Shown piece by piece: positions 16,991 through 27,900 of a stretch of DNA of 64,000 bases; position 1 is the stretch's first letter; every line of letters starts with the position of its first letter. A program made the translations under genes and the position numbers. The notes under the pieces were generated by a model, which was not told the origin of the DNA, ran no database searches, and worked only from the letters and a program-made list of their open reading frames with translations. Where the stretch lies: assembly GCA_037045535.1 (NCBI GenBank), contig JBAOHI010000082.1, positions 1-64,000 of the forward strand, read 5' to 3'. This stretch comes from Competibacter_A sp037045535 (GTDB lineage Bacteria; Pseudomonadota; Gammaproteobacteria; Competibacterales; Competibacteraceae).

Positions 16991-18388
16991 ATGAGCTGGT
17001 TTCGGAAATGGCTTTATCGCCTGGGAGGATACTCCCCAACGGAAGTGGAAGGATCGCAAGATATTGGGCGTATTCTGCGCATCGGGATGGGGGTTTCTAT
17101 TGCCGCAAACTTCGCTGGATTGAATTGGGCAGTTGCGGGTTGGACCTATTCTGGCGATATAGATTCATCAGTAAAGTATCTTGTGGCGGCATCCTGCGCC
17201 ATTTTGGGGGTCACTCTGGTCTGCGTGTTCGATCCGAGCTTCATTTATTTTTTGGATACCAAAAGGCCGGGAATGTGGGGTTCCATCAAAGCGTCTGGCT
17301 ATGCAGTCATTCGGGTGGGATTGATCCTGATGATCAGCAGCGTTACCTCACAAGCGATTATACCCTTTCTGCTTCGCAATGAGCTAGCCGGCCACGCTTT
17401 GAAGGTGCGGGAAGCACATGAGAAGACTCGTAACGCTGATTTGACGGTCCAATATAACATGATAGGGAAACAATCGGCGCTTGAGGCCGCCTCCAGTGAA
17501 ATTGAGCAATGGAAAAAAGCGGTTGAAACTTTGCCGCAGCCGATTCAAAGCCATTTGGCAAACGCGGAGAATTGCTGGCAACAATATAAGGCGAAGAAAG
17601 TGGCCTTGATTCGACAGGGTCTAGCGCGCAGAAAAGCGAGCGCCCAACTCCAAGGGGAAGCGCAGCGTTGTAGCTATCAAATGCAAACCGCCCGGAAAGA
17701 GAGGGATGACTATTTTGCTAGCGCCCAAGATCAACTTAACGCGGCCATTCAGAAAAAAAATAAAGCGCTGACCGAATTCGATCAAACGAAGAGCATGATC
17801 GAGCGGAAGAGCGCGGAGGCTTCGGCTAAGGAGGAAGCCAGCTATACCCCGACCTCGGCGGTGGTCTTGGCGGATCTGCTCACGCAAGAACCGGCGGCAA
17901 AGTACAAATGGGCCATGATCACGGGCATATTGATGGCCACTGAGCTGCTGTTTCTGCTCCTGAAATTCCAAGCCGGTCAAACGGTCATCGGCCAGCAAAT
18001 CGCCGCCAGTCGTCTCAAACAAGAAAGGGCTATCGAGCAAAGTACCAAGCAGAGTGAGGACGATCACGCCATTTGGCAAATGTTGAATGCTGCGTCATTG
18101 GGGGCCGCCGAAGCCGGAATTGCCAGCCCAAAGGTCATTCAGGCATTTGAACGGATGCTGACCGATTACCTGCAAACCCTGGTGCCTTTGGAATGCAGCC
18201 GGGCGACCATCAGCACCATGGTACTCAATGCAACCGAGGTCGAAAGACACCAGCGCGAGTATCCGCAGCTTGCGGGCTTGATCGGCCAGATCTGGACTTC
18301 GGCGATCAGGAGGGCAGTGGAAATCCTGGTTACGCCGGATACTTCAGGGGGCACCTTCGAATGGACGCCGTCCCAAGGGGAAGCCTAG
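16991..18388 (+). CDS. DUF4407-like membrane protein with large coiled coil
   Basis: A 465-residue membrane protein. Three hydrophobic segments lie at ~30-55, 65-90 and 100-125, followed by a long charged coiled coil (~130-290, with four Cys-containing stretches such as NAENCWQQYK) and a fourth membrane segment (WAMITGILMATELLFLLLKF, ~310-330). The C-terminal ~130 residues are soluble. This layout matches DUF4407 proteins, whose role is unknown; the coiled coil would sit between membrane spans, probably on the periplasmic side. ATG 16991 has GAGGAGG 7 bases upstream. It is the last gene of the island and is followed by a terminator. It could be the membrane anchor of the system, by inference. 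Confidence 0.75.
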   Translation: MSWFRKWLYRLGGYSPTEVEGSQDIGRILRIGMGVSIAANFAGLNWAVAGWTYSGDIDSSVKYLVAASCAILGVTLVCVFDPSFIYFLDTKRPGMWGSIKASGYAVIRVGLILMISSVTSQAIIPFLLRNELAGHALKVREAHEKTRNADLTVQYNMIGKQSALEAASSEIEQWKKAVETLPQPIQSHLANAENCWQQYKAKKVALIRQGLARRKASAQLQGEAQRCSYQMQTARKERDDYFASAQDQLNAAIQKKNKALTEFDQTKSMIERKSAEASAKEEASYTPTSAVVLADLLTQEPAAKYKWAMITGILMATELLFLLLKFQAGQTVIGQQIAASRLKQERAIEQSTKQSEDDHAIWQMLNAASLGAAEAGIASPKVIQAFERMLTDYLQTLVPLECSRATISTMVLNATEVERHQREYPQLAGLIGQIWTSAIRRAVEILVTPDTSGGTFEWTPSQGEA

Positions 18389-18502
18389 AAGCCTTTACAT
18401 GGGTGGCGATCAAGTGCGTCAAGTAGCCGAAGGGCAGCCAGAGTTGGTGGCTTTCCCGGCCTATCGCAGTCTAAGCAGTCGAAAACCAACCCTCACCCCC
18501 AA

Positions 18503-18530
18503 CCCCTCTCCCAGCGGGAGAGGGGTATTT
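18503..18530 (+). terminator. Strong terminator closing the island
   Basis: CCCCTCTCCC and GGGAGAGGGG form a perfect 10-base stem with an AGC loop, followed by TATTTTT. It lies between the converging DUF4407 and typA genes. Confidence 0.85.
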
Positions 18531-18542
18531 TTGTACGGCTTT

Positions 18543-20366
18543 TTACTTGTCGCCCTCGCGCCGTGCCGACCGCTTGCGTTCGTGCTCTAGCAACAGTTTT
18601 TTGCGCAGGCGGATGGCTTTCGGGGTCACTTCGACCAGTTCGTCGTCGTCGATGAACTCCAATGCCTGCTCCAAGCTCATGCGTACCGGCGGAGTGAGCA
18701 AGATGTTTTCGTCGGAGCCAGCAGCGCGGATATTGGTGAGTTGCTTGGCCTTGAGTGGGTTGACCACCAGATCGTTGTCGCGGGAGTGAATGCCAACGAT
18801 CATTCCTTCGTAGACCTCATCGCCAGGTCCGACCATCAGTCGGCCGCGTTCCTGCAAATTGAACAGGGCGTAGGCCAGCGCCTTGCCGGTCGAATTGGCG
18901 ATCAGCACGCCGTTGATGCGGGCGCCGATCGCGCCTTTCTTGACCGGTCCGTAGCGGTCGAAGACGTGGTAGAGCAAGCCGGTGCCGGACGTGGTGGTCA
19001 GGAACTCGGTCTGAAAACCGATCAATCCGCGTGCTGGAATCAGGTAATCCAGCCGGACCCGGCCTTTGCCGTCCGGCTGCATGTCCAGCAGCTCGCCGCG
19101 CCGGTCGCCGAGCTTTTCCATCACCGCGCCTTGGTGCTGTTCCTCGACATCGACGGTCAATTGCTCGTAGGGCTCGCAAGGTTCGCCGTCGATCTCGCGC
19201 ACGATCACTTCCGGGCGCGACACTGCCAGTTCGTAGCCCTCGCGGCGCATGTTTTCGATCAGGATCGACAGGTGCAGCTCGCCCCGGCCCGACACCTTGA
19301 ATTTGTCGGGGTCGTCGGTGTCCTCGATTCGCAGCGCCACGTTGTGGATCAGCTCCCGATGCAGGCGCTCGCGCACCTGGCGACTGGTGACGTACTTGCC
19401 CTCGCGGCCGGCGAACGGCGAGGTGTTGACCTGAAATGTCATGCTCATGGTCGGTTCATCCACCTTGAGCGGCGGTAACGGTTCGACGGTGTTGGGGTCG
19501 CAGATCACATCGGAAATGCCCAGCCCATCGATGCCAGTGAAAGCGATGATGTCGCCGGCGGAGGCTTCCGGGAATTCGATCCGCTCCAGTCCCTGGAACC
19601 CCAGGATTTGCAGGATCCGGCCGTTGCGCCGATTGCCCCGATGATCGAGGATCGTAACCGGGGTGTTGGTTTTGACCTTGCCCCGACGGATTCGGCCGAT
19701 ACCGATGACGCCGACGTAGCTGTTGTAGTCCAGCGAGCTGACCTGCAACTGAAACGGGCCTTCGGGATCGACCTGTGGCGGCCGGACCTGTTCGATGATG
19801 GTTTCGAACAATGGGCTCATGTCACCGGAACGGACGGTTTCATCCAACCCGGCGTAACCGTGCAGCGCCGAGGCGTAGATGACCGAGAAATCCAGTTGCT
19901 CGTCAGTGGCGCCCAATCGATCGAACAGATCGAACGTGCGATCCAGTACCCAGTGCGGCCGGGCGCCAGGCCGATCGATTTTGTTGATGACCACGATGGG
20001 CCGAAAGCCCATGGCGAAGGCTTTTTGGGTGACGAAGCGGGTTTGCGGCATCGGGCCGTCCACTGCATCCACCAGCAGTAGCACCGAATCGACCATCGAC
20101 AACACCCGTTCGACCTCGCCACCGAAATCGGCATGTCCCGGCGTGTCGACGATGTTGATGTGGTAGTCGCGCCAGTACAGGGCGGTGTTTTTGGCGAGGA
20201 TGGTGATGCCGCGTTCCCGTTCCAGGGCGTTGGAGTCCATGACCCGTTCGGGTGGGGCAGCACGGTCGCCGAGCGTGCCGGACTGTTGCAGCAGTTTGTC
20301 TACCAGCGTGGTCTTACCGTGGTCCACGTGGGCGATGATTGCGATGTTACGAAGCTTTTCGATCAC
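18543..20366 (-). CDS. typA: Translational GTPase TypA/BipA
   Basis: A ribosome-associated GTPase related to elongation factor G that helps 50S assembly and growth under stress, including cold. The 607-residue length is the family norm. GTPase motifs are intact: AHVDHGKTT (residues ~11-19), DTPGHADFGGEVERVL and NKIDRPGARP. Domain II, domain III/V and the C-terminal BipA domain (ARGLIGFQTEFLTTTSGTGL, later NGVLIANSTGKALAYALFNL) follow in order. Start ATG 20366 gives the standard N-terminus MIEKLRNIAIIAHVDHGKTT. The cold-shock gene lies upstream on the same strand, but a strong hairpin between them suggests separate transcripts. Confidence 0.97.
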   Translation of the reverse strand: MIEKLRNIAIIAHVDHGKTTLVDKLLQQSGTLGDRAAPPERVMDSNALERERGITILAKNTALYWRDYHINIVDTPGHADFGGEVERVLSMVDSVLLLVDAVDGPMPQTRFVTQKAFAMGFRPIVVINKIDRPGARPHWVLDRTFDLFDRLGATDEQLDFSVIYASALHGYAGLDETVRSGDMSPLFETIIEQVRPPQVDPEGPFQLQVSSLDYNSYVGVIGIGRIRRGKVKTNTPVTILDHRGNRRNGRILQILGFQGLERIEFPEASAGDIIAFTGIDGLGISDVICDPNTVEPLPPLKVDEPTMSMTFQVNTSPFAGREGKYVTSRQVRERLHRELIHNVALRIEDTDDPDKFKVSGRGELHLSILIENMRREGYELAVSRPEVIVREIDGEPCEPYEQLTVDVEEQHQGAVMEKLGDRRGELLDMQPDGKGRVRLDYLIPARGLIGFQTEFLTTTSGTGLLYHVFDRYGPVKKGAIGARINGVLIANSTGKALAYALFNLQERGRLMVGPGDEVYEGMIVGIHSRDNDLVVNPLKAKQLTNIRAAGSDENILLTPPVRMSLEQALEFIDDDELVEVTPKAIRLRKKLLLEHERKRSARREGDK

Positions 20367-20423
20367 GAGAGGTTCTATTAGGCTGAGGCGGGCGAAGCAT
20401 TATAGCGAAGCCGGTAAAACGGC

Positions 20424-20448
20424 GAAGCCCCGCGCGGAGCGGGGCTTC
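20424..20448 (-). terminator. Terminator after the cold-shock gene
   Basis: GAAGCCCCGC and GCGGGGCTTC form a perfect 10-base stem with a 5-base loop, 26 bases after the cold-shock protein stop and before typA. Confidence 0.75.
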
Positions 20449-20473
20449 GGGCTGGATAGTTGGTGGAAGAACG

Positions 20474-20689
20474 TTATTTTGCAGCCGCGAATTTTTTGAC
20501 CATCGTGGCTTGTGGACCTTTAGGCCCGACTTTAACTTCGAATTCAACTTTCTGGTTTTCGGCCAGGGTCCGAAAACCCTTGCCCTCAATCACCGAATAA
20601 TGGACGAATACATCGCTGCTGCCATCCTCGGGGGCGATGAAACCGAAACCCTTCGCTTCGTCGAACCACTTCACAGTACCAGTACGCAT
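20474..20689 (-). CDS. Cold-shock domain protein (CspA family)
   Basis: A 71-residue single-stranded nucleic-acid-binding protein. MRTGTVKWFDEAKGFGFIAP holds RNP1 (KGFGFI), and SSDVFVHYSVI holds RNP2 (VFVHY), so the OB fold is complete. ATG 20689 gives the family N-terminus; the frame is open upstream but not protein-like. The C-terminus (GPKGPQATMVKKFAAAK) is ordinary. It acts as an RNA chaperone in the cytoplasm and is divergent from hrpA, an RNA helicase. Confidence 0.95.
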   Translation of the reverse strand: MRTGTVKWFDEAKGFGFIAPEDGSSDVFVHYSVIEGKGFRTLAENQKVEFEVKVGPKGPQATMVKKFAAAK

Positions 20690-20880
20690 CAATACAACCT
20701 CGACAAAATATTTTTTCTGCCGGGCCACCCAGGACAACCCCATCTTCAAAGATAAGTTCGGTGGCTGGGGGCCGACTTGGGCCTCCGAGGTCCGCGACCT
20801 CCACCCGCGGCGGAAAGTACGTGAAAGCATTACTTTCCGCAAGCAAATTTTGTGTGCACTTGCACAAGGTTAGTGCAAAA

Positions 20881-23800
20881 ATGCCCAGCTTCCGCTCCCG
20901 GCGGGCTGGAGTTTTTCCAAATAAAATTCTGGATTTTCTGGTGGAAGATTTATTGATTTCTCTGGAAGCACGCCTGTCCGATTGTTCGGTTCGCGACCGC
21001 GCGATATTGACCCGTCGCTTGCGTGGGGTGCGCCAGCGCCTGCGTGAGGGCAAGCCGGCGGATCGTGGTTTAGATCGGTTAGGCGCCGAAATAGACGCCG
21101 CCGCCGCGCGCTTGCACGACCGTCGCGCCGCGTTGCCGGCGCCGACTTTCGACGATGGTTTGCCGATCAATACCCATCGCGACGCCATCGCTGCCGCCAT
21201 CCGCGAACGCCAGGTGGTGGTCGTTTGTGGCGAGACCGGTTCCGGCAAGACCACGCAGTTGCCGAAAATTTGTCTCTCGCTCGGTTTAGGGGCCGCCGGT
21301 CTGATCGGCCATACCCAACCGCGCCGGATCGCTGCCCGCTCGGTGGCGACCCGTATCGCGGCGGAACTGGGCACGACAATCGGCGGCCAAGTCGGCTACA
21401 AGGTGCGTTTTTCCGACCGAACCGGGCCAAATGCCGTCATCAAGCTGATGACCGACGGCATTTTGCTGGCGGAAACCCAGAGCGACCGCCAGTTGGAGCA
21501 GTACGAGGTCATCATTCTTGACGAGGCCCACGAACGCAGCCTCAACATCGATTTCCTGCTGGGCTATCTCAAGCGGTTGCTGCCGCGTCGGCCCGATCTG
21601 AAACTGATCATCACCTCGGCGACCATCGACCCGGAACGCTTTTCCCGCCATTTCGACCACGCGCCGATCATCGAAGTCTCCGGACGAGGCTACCCGGTGG
21701 ACGTGCGTTACCGCCCTCTGTTGGCGGCGGACGAGGATGAGCGCGACCGTGACTTGCAACAGGCGATTCTGGATGCGGTGGACGAGGTGTGGAAAGAAGG
21801 GCCGGGCGATATCCTCGTCTTTCTCTCCGGCGAGCGGGAGATTCGGGAAACCGCCGAGAGCTTGCGCAAACACCATCCGCCCAACACCGAAGTATTGCCG
21901 CTGTATGCGCGGCTATCGGCTGCCGAACAAAATCGCGTGTTTCAACCGCGCGGTCGGCCGCGCATCGTACTGGCGACCAACGTGGCCGAAACCTCGTTGA
22001 CCGTGCCCGGTATCCGGTACGTCATCGATCCCGGCACGGCCCGGATCAGCCGCTACAGCCCGCGCAGCAAGATCCAGCGCTTGCCGGTCGAGAAGATTTC
22101 GCAGGCCAGCGCCAACCAGCGCGCCGGCCGCTGCGGGCGGGTGATGGCGGGCGTTTGCGTTCGTCTGTACGCGGAAGAGGATTTCCAGTCGCGCCCGCCG
22201 TTCACCGATCCGGAAATTCTGCGCACCCATCTGGCGGCGGTGATCTTGCAGATGAGCGCGCTGAATCTGGGCCGACCGGAGGAGTTCCCGTTCGTGGAGC
22301 CACCGGATTCGCGCCAGATCGGCGACGGTTTCCGGCTGTTGTTCGAGTTGCAGGCGGTGGACGAGCAGCGGCGCATCAGCGAACAGGGCCGGCAACTGGC
22401 AAAATTGCCGGTCGATCCGCGCCTGGGGCGGATGCTGCTGGCGGCGCAGCGGGAAGGTTGTTTGCGCGAAGTGCTGGTCGTCGCCGCAGCCCTGGCGATT
22501 CAAGATCCGCGCGAACGGCCGCTGGAGCGGCAGCAGGCGGCGGATGAAAAACATCGCCGGTTTCGCGACGAGCATTCCGATTTTCTGGCATTGCTCAAGC
22601 TCTGGGATTATTACCACGACCAAGCGCGGCAACTGTCCAAAAACCAGTTGCGCAATCTCTGCCAAAGCGATTTTCTGTCGTTCGTGCGGATGCGGGAGTG
22701 GCATGATTTGCATCAAGAATTGCTGGGGCGAATCACCGAAATGGGCATGCGGCTCAACGAGGAACCGGCACCTTACGCCAGCCTCCACCGGGCGCTGTTG
22801 ACCGGCCTGCTCGGCCATCTCGGCATGAAGCAGGAAGAAAACGCCTATCTGGGCGCGCGGGGCCACAATTTCTACCTGTTTCCCGGTTCCGGTTTGTTCA
22901 AGAAACGGCCGCGCTGGGTAATGGCGGCGGAACTGGTCGAAACCACCCGGCTGTACGCCCGCACCGTGGCGCGCATCGAGCCGGAATGGGTGGAAGGGCT
23001 GGCGGGGCATCTGCTCAAGCGCAGCTACGCTGAACCGCACTGGGAAAAGCGCAGCGCCCAGGTGGCCGCCACCGAGCGGGTCACGCTGTACGGCTTGCCC
23101 ATCGTCGCCGGACGCCGAATCAATTACGGCCCGCTCGATCCAGCGCTGGCGCGGGAAATCTTTATCCGCCACGCGCTGGTCGAAGGCGAATTTCACTGCA
23201 AGGCGCCGTTTTTTCAGCACAACCGGCAATTACTGGCCGAATTGGAAGAGTTGGAAGTCCGCGTTCGCCGCGATCTGGCGGCCAACGAGGAAACGCTTTA
23301 CCGTTTCTACGACGAGCGCATTCCCGAAGGCATTTACAGCGGTCCAGCCTTCGAATCCTGGCGCAAGCAGGCCGAACGGGATCAGCCGCGTCTGCTGTTT
23401 CTCGACCGGGCCGCGTTGCTGGCGGAAGCGGGACCGGTGACCGATGGCGAGCGCTTTCCCGATCATCTTGACTTCGATGGTTTAAAGCTGCCGCTGACGT
23501 ATCGCTTCGCGCCCGACGCAGACGATGACGGCGTGACCCTGACCGTACCGCTGGCTGCGGTGAACCAAGTCGATCCGAAGCGGCTGGACTGGCTGGTGCC
23601 GGGTTTGCGGGCGGAACGGATGGCGGCCTTGCTGAAGTCCTTGCCGAAAGCCTTGCGGCGGAATTTCGTACCGGTGCCGAACTACGTGCAGGCGCTGTTG
23701 GCGGTCATCGAGCCGGGCGAACTGTCGCTCGTCGAAGCGATGACCAAGCGCTTGCAACAAATGACCGGCGTGCAAGCTCCCGATGACGCTTGGCACTTCG

Positions 23801-24816
23801 ACGCCGTGCCGCCGCATTTGCGAATGCGCTGTCAAGTGGTGGACGCCGATGGGAAGGTGTTAGCGGTCGGGCGCGATTGGGCGGCGCTTCAGGCCCAGTT
23901 GCGCGGCGAGGCGCGAACCCGCTTTGCGGCGTTGCCGACTCCGGAATTCGAGCGGGAGCGGTTACGGGATTGGGATTTCGGCGAGCTGTCCGAAATGGTG
24001 AACTTCGTTCGCAACGACGTCCAATTGCGCGGCTATCCGGCATTGGTCGCGGAGTCGGATGGGACGCTGGCGTTGCGCTTGCTGGATTCGTCGGTGCGGG
24101 CGGAAGCGGCGACCCGGATCGGGTTGCGGCGGCTGATCGCTTGGCGGCTGGGATCGGCATTCAAGCAATTGACGCGCGATCTGCCCCATTTCCAGCGCAT
24201 GACTTTGCACTACGTCGGTTTGGGCGCGCAGGAGGCGCTGCGCGAAGATGTGCTGAACACCATCCTGGACCGGACTTTTTTGATCGATCAACCGTTGCCG
24301 CGCGATCGGGCGGCGTTCGATGCCTTGTTGGAGCGCGGCAAGAGTCGGCTAGCGGCGGCGCGGGTGGAAGTTTGCGAAGTGGCCGACGCAGTTCTAGCGG
24401 CTTATCACGAGGTGCGCCGCAGCTTGAGCGATGACCCGATTTGGGCCGAGGCGATGACGGACGTTCGCGCTCAATTGGCGCGTTTAGTTTATCCCGGTTT
24501 TCTCAGCCAGACACCGCCGGAATGGTTGCCGCATCTGCCGCGTTATTTGCGAGCCATCAGCCTGCGGCTGCAAAAGCTCCGGCAGGCGCCGGATAAGGAT
24601 CGGCAGCGGCGCGGCGACATCGTCCGGTTGTGGGAATCCTGCCAGCGGCAATGGGAACGGAACGCCCGGCAGGAAAAATCCGACCCGGAATTGATTCGCT
24701 TTCGCTGGCTGCTGGAGGAGTTGCGCGTCTCGCAATTTGCTCAGGAGTTGAAGACGCTGTTGCCGGTGTCGGTCAAGCGGTTGGAAGAACAGTGGAGCAA
24801 GATACGGCAGGGATGA
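20881..24816 (+). CDS. hrpA: DEAH-box ATP-dependent RNA helicase HrpA
   Basis: An RNA helicase of the DEAH/RHA family; in enterobacteria it works in mRNA processing and rescue of stalled ribosomes. The length (1311 residues from ATG 20881) matches the ~1300 norm. Walker A is GETGSGKTTQLPK (~residue 120), motif II is DEAH in VIILDEAHERSLNIDFLL, then ITSATIDPERF, and the C-terminal helicase motif is QRAGRCGRV. The helicase-associated and OB-fold regions follow, with the long HrpA-specific C-terminal extension. Starts at GTG 20941 or TTG 20953 are possible; the frame is open back to 20761. It is convergent with the TIR gene. Confidence 0.95.
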   Translation: MPSFRSRRAGVFPNKILDFLVEDLLISLEARLSDCSVRDRAILTRRLRGVRQRLREGKPADRGLDRLGAEIDAAAARLHDRRAALPAPTFDDGLPINTHRDAIAAAIRERQVVVVCGETGSGKTTQLPKICLSLGLGAAGLIGHTQPRRIAARSVATRIAAELGTTIGGQVGYKVRFSDRTGPNAVIKLMTDGILLAETQSDRQLEQYEVIILDEAHERSLNIDFLLGYLKRLLPRRPDLKLIITSATIDPERFSRHFDHAPIIEVSGRGYPVDVRYRPLLAADEDERDRDLQQAILDAVDEVWKEGPGDILVFLSGEREIRETAESLRKHHPPNTEVLPLYARLSAAEQNRVFQPRGRPRIVLATNVAETSLTVPGIRYVIDPGTARISRYSPRSKIQRLPVEKISQASANQRAGRCGRVMAGVCVRLYAEEDFQSRPPFTDPEILRTHLAAVILQMSALNLGRPEEFPFVEPPDSRQIGDGFRLLFELQAVDEQRRISEQGRQLAKLPVDPRLGRMLLAAQREGCLREVLVVAAALAIQDPRERPLERQQAADEKHRRFRDEHSDFLALLKLWDYYHDQARQLSKNQLRNLCQSDFLSFVRMREWHDLHQELLGRITEMGMRLNEEPAPYASLHRALLTGLLGHLGMKQEENAYLGARGHNFYLFPGSGLFKKRPRWVMAAELVETTRLYARTVARIEPEWVEGLAGHLLKRSYAEPHWEKRSAQVAATERVTLYGLPIVAGRRINYGPLDPALAREIFIRHALVEGEFHCKAPFFQHNRQLLAELEELEVRVRRDLAANEETLYRFYDERIPEGIYSGPAFESWRKQAERDQPRLLFLDRAALLAEAGPVTDGERFPDHLDFDGLKLPLTYRFAPDADDDGVTLTVPLAAVNQVDPKRLDWLVPGLRAERMAALLKSLPKALRRNFVPVPNYVQALLAVIEPGELSLVEAMTKRLQQMTGVQAPDDAWHFDAVPPHLRMRCQVVDADGKVLAVGRDWAALQAQLRGEARTRFAALPTPEFERERLRDWDFGELSEMVNFVRNDVQLRGYPALVAESDGTLALRLLDSSVRAEAATRIGLRRLIAWRLGSAFKQLTRDLPHFQRMTLHYVGLGAQEALREDVLNTILDRTFLIDQPLPRDRAAFDALLERGKSRLAAARVEVCEVADAVLAAYHEVRRSLSDDPIWAEAMTDVRAQLARLVYPGFLSQTPPEWLPHLPRYLRAISLRLQKLRQAPDKDRQRRGDIVRLWESCQRQWERNARQEKSDPELIRFRWLLEELRVSQFAQELKTLLPVSVKRLEEQWSKIRQG

Positions 24817-24976
24817 GGGATCGCTTTCGTCAGGGCGGAGAGCACGCAGCGTCCACCTCGTCGTAGCGTTGAGGTGGGTCGGCATTCGCCCCCTGTAATC
24901 GAGTGGATTACAGACCGGCTTGCTACTCACTGCGATAGGGAATCGCCTCGCTGCCGGAGATTGGGTTGGAACTGGC
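24817..24976. terminator. Intergenic hairpins between convergent genes
   Basis: Two stem-loops lie between the ends of hrpA and the TIR gene: CCACCTC/GAGGTGG (about 24854-24878) and CTGTAATC/GATTACAG (about 24893-24914). Neither has a good T run; they may still serve as terminators. Confidence 0.4.
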
Positions 24977-27900
24977 TCATCGATGGGCGAGTTCCTCCAA
25001 GAGCAGTTGAAGTTCCGCTGCATATTGATAATGCAGATCGGGGTCATTGGCTAGGGCAGGATCACGAGAGCCTGCCAGGATCGCTTGCAGCTTGGCGATC
25101 AGCAGTTTGCCAGCGACTGGAACGTTGGTGCTGGCCGCGGTCTCCTTCAGCTTAGTGGACAGGGCAGCAGTGTTGCCGATCCGGACAGCGTGGCGAATCT
25201 GGGCGCACAGACGCGCGCCGGGATTGTCGTTCTCGCCGCCAGCTCGGCGATACGCTAAATATTTCTGCATCGCCTGCTGTCGGGCTTGGTCAGCGACGTT
25301 GGGGTTCTGGGCCGTTTGGCCGACATCGTGCAAGCCGCGCCGGATGGTCCAGTTGCGAGTGGTGGGGCTGTTGGGAGGATTGCACTCGCTGGCTCGGTAC
25401 AGTTCCTGGCGGGCCTCGTCGTGCTGATGCAGTTGGATCAAAATATTGGCCAGTTTATTGCGACTGGCCTCCTCGCCGAGGCCATCGCCCAACTGGGCGT
25501 ATAGCTCCGACAAGCGGCGATAGGCCAGGGCGGCATCTCCCAGTTGGTTCAGCATCTGGTGCAGATGGCCGAGCTCGTTCAAGGCTTCGGCTACCCCGCT
25601 TCGATTGCGTTGCTGTTCGTACAAGTACAGCGCTTGTTGACAGGCGTGCAGTGCTGAGTTTGTGTCTCCATTCAGCTTATGAGCCAGGGCCAGTTGCCGC
25701 CAGGCGCGGGCAATGCCCTCCGGCTCACCCAGGGTTTCGAACATCCGCCGTGCGGTGTCATACAAAGCGAGTGCTGCGGAGTAATTCTCCTGCCGCTGGC
25801 GCACCAGCCCCAACTGCATCGTGTTGGCCGCGACCGTCAGGTCGGAGGTGTTCGGTCCGACTCGGGCGAGTGCCGCTTCGTAGGCAGCGCCGGCTTCCCG
25901 TAGGCGAAGTAGATAGACGAGGCAATCGCCGGTTTCAGCCTCGGCAACTGCGACCATCCGGTCGGCGCTGACGTTGCCGGCGTCGGCCAGGATGTGAAAT
26001 TGCTGGCGAGCTGCCGAGAGTTCCTGCACTGCCAGTTCGGCTGCGCCGGATAGTTTGAGGAGCTTGCCCAATAGGAGGTGGGCGCGGGCTAAATCGTAAT
26101 TCGCGCCCAAATAGCTCTCCAATCCAGCCGCCTGGCAGTGCCCCAGCAGTTGCCGGGCCGCCTGCAAGGCGTTTTCCAGGGAGCCGTTGTCACGTAGCCG
26201 CTCGACGTGCAATCGCTCGGTTTCGAAGCGCACCCGAGTCCAACCAGACAATGCTTGACCGGCGCGTTCGCGGGCGGTCACGACTTCGGCCAGCGCGGCG
26301 GGGACTTCGAGGTCGGCGAGCAATTGTTCCAACTGACCGGCTAGACAGGCGCTTTGTTCTGGGCTGGAGCGTTGCTGGTAGTCACGTAGCAGAGCGAGTA
26401 GGTTCGATAATTCCAATCGCAACACGCGGGTGGTGCGAGCACGGTCCTTGAAGTACTGCTGATAGAGTACCTCCAGCAGCTGTTCCATGCCGGTGCGCCA
26501 ATGCGCTTGCCAGATCAGCCTCTGACTGGGGGAGAGCTGGTTGGTCAGGTAATGGGAGAGGGCCGGATCGAAGGACAAGTAACCGTAGCCTCGCTCCTCG
26601 ATCAGCTCTAGATCACGCAGCCGCGCCTGGAAGGCATCGGTGGCCTGCGTGTCAAGTTGCAGCGCTTTTCCCAGCGCGATGCGGCTCACGCCTCCCTTGA
26701 AAAAAGCCAAGATGGCCAGACGCTCCCGATCTGTTGCCGATAGCCGGCGCAAAGCCAGTTCCAGGCTCAGGAACAGCGGCCACTGCGGGTCGTCGGGGTG
26801 ACGACGCAGCAGTTCGGTCCGAAGCGGGCGTAGCAGGGCCAGCGTCGCATTGACGCCGCGAGTGGCAATTTCGCGCGCTACTCCCCGCAAGGCGCCTGGA
26901 TGCCCGCCGACCAGTGCGACTAGATCGCGCAATTGCCGAAAGCTATCGCCATTGTCAGTAATTGGCGGTATTTCCTGGGTGGTAATCAAGGTTTGGCTGA
27001 TCAGGCGGATGGCGGCGTCGTCGTCCATCGGGCTGAGCGAGACTTCTTTCCAGGGCTGGGCGAAGGATGGCGGGCCTAAGCGGCCCAATCCTAACAAACG
27101 AAGTTCTGGGCATTTGCCTAGCAAGACCTTCCAGAACTCGTCGAAAGTCTCGTTGTGTTCGGAAGGCCAGCGCTCCAGTTGATCCAGCACGATCAGGGCA
27201 GGTTGGTTGCCCAACGTTTGCCGGAGGTGATCCAACGCCCGCCACAAGTTCGGATAAAGATCGGTGGACCAATGCTTGCCTTGGTGAAGTAATTGCTGAC
27301 CGAGCGTTTCAAGCAGAGTGCGGGGTGCACTGGCATCGTCACCGTTGACGTAGGCGATATGACGAAAGCGGCCGCCGCGTGCCAGCCAATCGGCTAGGGC
27401 GATGGCGGTGGTGGTCTTACCACTGCCGCCCGGTCCGCGCAGGAACAACGTAGGCTGTTCGGCCAGCAGTCGCTCCACGCGCAACAAATCCCGGCTGCGC
27501 CCGACGAAGCCGGTGGATGGCGTAGGGGGCAGGCGGTCCGATGATCGGGTCCGGGCCCGCTTCAGCGAGCGGTGCCAGAGTTCCGAGGGGGGGCGCAAGC
27601 ATAGCCGAGGATCTCGCTCGCCCAGATACAAGTTGTAGCAGAACCAGTCTTGCAGGTGGACATTGCCACCCAGACCGAGCCCGCGATAGCTGTCGCCGGC
27701 CAGGCGAGACTGGCCGGCGAATAGCGCCTGGCTGATGCGGGTACCGTGCAGTAGCTCTTCGTAAAACGTTGTCCAGAATCGCCGCTGGGTTACGGCCGGT
27801 GTATCGGGATGTAGGGTGACGACCGCCGCGATTCCCGCTGCCAGCAGTGTGGACGCCAGTCCGACGGTGGCGGATCTCTCCGCGTCGTCGGTACCGGCCG

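Noticed and set aside
21913..23229. 438-codon frame opposite hrpA
   Set aside because: Antisense shadow in GC-rich DNA; no family-like motifs.
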